In this document: piece by piece, positions 12,453 through 14,212 of the stretch
How the letters are laid out: every line of letters begins with the position of its first letter
How positions within the stretch are numbered: the first letter of the stretch is position 1
From: Caryophanales bacterium UBA6769
GTDB lineage: Bacteria; Bacillota; Bacilli; Bacillales; UBA6769
NCBI GenBank assembly: GCA_002453275.1
Contig: DKGN01000057.1
Location: 1-14,212, forward strand
Direction: 5' to 3'
Length of the DNA: 14,212 nucleotides
Made by a program: the position numbers and the translations under genes
Notes under the pieces: model-generated
What the model was told of the DNA's origin: nothing
The model's input: the letters and a program-made list of their open reading frames with translations, nothing else
Databases searched by the model: none

Positions 12453-14174
12453 ATGGGTTATCAAGCGCTTTACCGCGTATGGCGGCCAAAACGGTTTGAA
12501 GATTTAATTGGACAGCATCATGTGACGAAAACGCTACAAAATGCAATTGTTTCTCAAAAGCTTTCCCACGCCTATCTCTTTACAGGTCCACGTGGAACTG
12601 GTAAAACGACGGCAGCAAAAATTGTTGCGAAAGCGGTGAACTGTAAACAGTCCCCAACGCAAGAGCCGTGCAATGAATGTTCCAATTGTCTGAGCATTAC
12701 AGATGCTTCTAATCCAGATGTTATTGAAATCGATGCTGCATCCCATCGAGGAATCGATAACATTCGTGACCTTCGTGATAAAGTGAAATATGCCCCTTCA
12801 CAAGCGACAAGTAAAGTGTATATTATTGATGAAGTGCATATGCTTTCGCCAGAAGCTTTTAATGCTTTATTGAAAACGCTTGAAGAACCACCCCGACACG
12901 TCATTTTTATTTTGGCAACGACGGAACCGCATAAAGTTCCAGCAACGATCATTTCGCGCTGTCAGCGATTTGATTTTAAACGAATTTCAAATCAAGCGAT
13001 TGTTCAGCGAATGGAAATGATCTTAAGTAAAGAGGAATTTGTTGCAGAACATGCTGCATTATCACTCATCGCTCGAGCAGCCGAAGGTGGAATGCGCGAT
13101 GCGTTGAGCATCTTAGATCAAGTCATTTCTTTTAGTGACAGTGAAATTACTGTTGATGATGTGTTATCTGTAACGGGAACAGTGTCAGAATCGATTTTGG
13201 CGCGTACAATTTTGGCTTTTCTTCAGCAGGACGTTGAAGAAGCATTGCAAGTCGTTGAAGAAATTCATGAGCATGGTAAAGATCCAGCGAGGTATATAGA
13301 GGATTTGATTTTTTATTTGCGGGATTTATTACTGTTTCAGACAGCTCCGAATCTTGAGGAAGTGCAGGAACGGTCAAATGAGGATGAACAATTTCAATTG
13401 CTCGCTGAAAAATGTCCAAAACAATGGATTTACTCTGTTATTCATCTATTAAATGATAGCCAACAAGAAATGAGATGGACGACGAGCAAGCGGATCTTTG
13501 TTGAAGTGGCCTTTGTGAAAATTTGTCACGAGAACAATGAACATGACTTAGGGGCAAACGCTGAACAAATTGAACAAATGCAAGCTAAAATTGAACAATT
13601 AGACTCTGAAATAATCCGTCTCCAGGAACAATTAGCGGGAAAAGAAAGCCAAGCAGAGCCCGTAAGAAAAGAACGTACCGCACGACAACCGAGACGGGGT
13701 ACAAGGCAATCACTTACACAAGTTGAGCATATGTTGCGCTCTGCCTCAAAGCAGCAGCTAAGCCAATTACAAAAAGTGTGGGGAGAAATTATGGAGATGA
13801 TTCGTCGTGAAAAAATCTCTGCCCACGCTTGGTTAAAGGATAGCCAACCTGTTGCTTGTACTGATGATACATTTTTATTAGCATTTCCGTATGAAATGCA
13901 TAGTCAAATGGCAAGTAAAGATCAAATTCGTGAAACGGTTAAGCAGGCAGTTCAAGCTGTTTACAAAAAACCGATGCAATACCTCACAATTGTTGAGGAT
14001 GATTGGGAGAAAGTGAAGCAATCGTTTATCCAAAATCAGCGGGAGGAAACGAGTGCTGAGACGAATGAAAAGGAAGAAGAGGATCCTTTAATTTCAGAGG
14101 CAAAGCGCCTTTTTGGTGAGGAACTCATTGAATTTAAAAATACGGGAGGAATCAATGATGAAACGAATGGGTAA
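12453..14174 (+). CDS. dnaX: DNA polymerase III subunit tau (clamp loader)
   Basis: AAA+ subunit of the clamp loader, which opens the beta clamp and loads it on primed DNA and ties together the replicative polymerases. It has 573 residues (B. subtilis 563). The start is MGYQALYRVWRP at 12453, with GAGGGGG (12440-12446) 6 nt upstream; ATGs at 12438 and 12447 are in or against that site. Walker A GPRGTGKT is at 45-52, the zinc cysteines are C64, C73, C76 and C79, Walker B IIDEVH contains D126 and E127, and the SRC motif is at 168-170. A predicted coiled coil (EQIEQMQAKIEQLDSEIIRLQEQ) leads to a basic linker and a C-terminal domain ending in DPLISEAKRLFGEELIEFK. I saw no obvious frameshift signal for a short gamma form. 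It heads an operon with ebfC. Confidence 0.97.
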   Translation: MGYQALYRVWRPKRFEDLIGQHHVTKTLQNAIVSQKLSHAYLFTGPRGTGKTTAAKIVAKAVNCKQSPTQEPCNECSNCLSITDASNPDVIEIDAASHRGIDNIRDLRDKVKYAPSQATSKVYIIDEVHMLSPEAFNALLKTLEEPPRHVIFILATTEPHKVPATIISRCQRFDFKRISNQAIVQRMEMILSKEEFVAEHAALSLIARAAEGGMRDALSILDQVISFSDSEITVDDVLSVTGTVSESILARTILAFLQQDVEEALQVVEEIHEHGKDPARYIEDLIFYLRDLLLFQTAPNLEEVQERSNEDEQFQLLAEKCPKQWIYSVIHLLNDSQQEMRWTTSKRIFVEVAFVKICHENNEHDLGANAEQIEQMQAKIEQLDSEIIRLQEQLAGKESQAEPVRKERTARQPRRGTRQSLTQVEHMLRSASKQQLSQLQKVWGEIMEMIRREKISAHAWLKDSQPVACTDDTFLLAFPYEMHSQMASKDQIRETVKQAVQAVYKKPMQYLTIVEDDWEKVKQSFIQNQREETSAETNEKEEEDPLISEAKRLFGEELIEFKNTGGINDETNG

Positions 14175-14212
14175 TATGGGCGGTATGATGAAACAAATGC
14201 AAAAAATGCAAA
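14158..14212 (+). CDS. ebfC: YbaB/EbfC family nucleoid-associated protein, 5' end only
   Basis: Only the first 18 codons are inside the window: MKRMGNMGGMMKQMQKMQ. This methionine- and glutamine-rich start is typical of the YbaB/EbfC family (YaaK in B. subtilis), small dimeric DNA-binding proteins found between dnaX and recR. GGGAGG (14144-14149) is 8 nt upstream of ATG 14158; an in-frame ATG at 14155 is an alternative. The start overlaps the dnaX end by 17 nt in another frame, suggesting translational coupling. Confidence 0.88.
   Translation, partial: MKRMGNMGGMMKQMQKMQ

Noticed and set aside
13809..13817. A run in dnaX (GAAAAAATC) as a programmed -1 frameshift site for a gamma subunit
   Set aside because: The run is not in the reading-frame phase needed for an X XXY YYZ slip, and it lies far downstream in the C-terminal domain rather than after the clamp-loader core.

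Overview
The window is a chromosomal segment from a low-GC, endospore-forming Bacillaceae (Bacillus or a close relative). The gene order is that of the origin-proximal region of Bacillus subtilis: gyrA - yaaC - guaB - dacA - pdxS - serS - tRNA-Ser - yaaH - tadA - SRP RNA (scr) - dnaX - ebfC/yaaK. Strong GGAGG-type ribosome binding sites, sigma-A style promoters, U-tract hairpin terminators, a serine T-box leader and a Bacillus-type long SRP RNA with an Alu domain all support this placement. Identifications rest on protein motifs and remembered family sequences, since no database search was possible.

Left part (1-6065). The window opens inside gyrA, whose terminator also serves the convergent yaaC gene. 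guaB (IMP dehydrogenase) starts divergently from yaaC and ends in a strong terminator. dacA (penicillin-binding protein 5 type D,D-carboxypeptidase) and pdxS (pyridoxal 5'-phosphate synthase subunit) follow. Compared with the B. subtilis layout, the rRNA operon between gyrA and yaaC is missing, and so is pdxT, the glutaminase partner that normally follows pdxS.

Middle part (6944-9978). A serine T-box riboswitch controls serS. tRNA-Ser(UGA) has its own promoter and terminator. Just beyond it lies what looks like the decayed 5' half of a tRNA-Arg(CCU), and then an orphan glycine-betaine-type ABC substrate-binding lipoprotein. In B. subtilis this interval holds dck/dgk (deoxynucleoside kinases). 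It is the one visibly remodelled stretch of the window.

Right part (10039-14212). yaaH (sleL), a LysM plus GH18 spore cortex-lytic enzyme, is followed by tadA (tRNA A34 deaminase). The SRP RNA gene comes next; its probable promoter overlaps the tadA stop codon and leaves a leader of about 125 nt that holds a perfect 24-bp palindrome. dnaX (DNA polymerase III tau subunit) has a near-consensus promoter, and ebfC/yaaK overlaps the dnaX end and is cut by the window edge.

Most genes are housekeeping functions: DNA topology and replication, GTP synthesis, vitamin B6, serine charging, tRNA editing and protein targeting. I found no convincing new multi-gene system. The points of interest are the missing pdxT, the tRNA remnant with its neighbouring orphan transporter component, and the palindrome before the SRP RNA.
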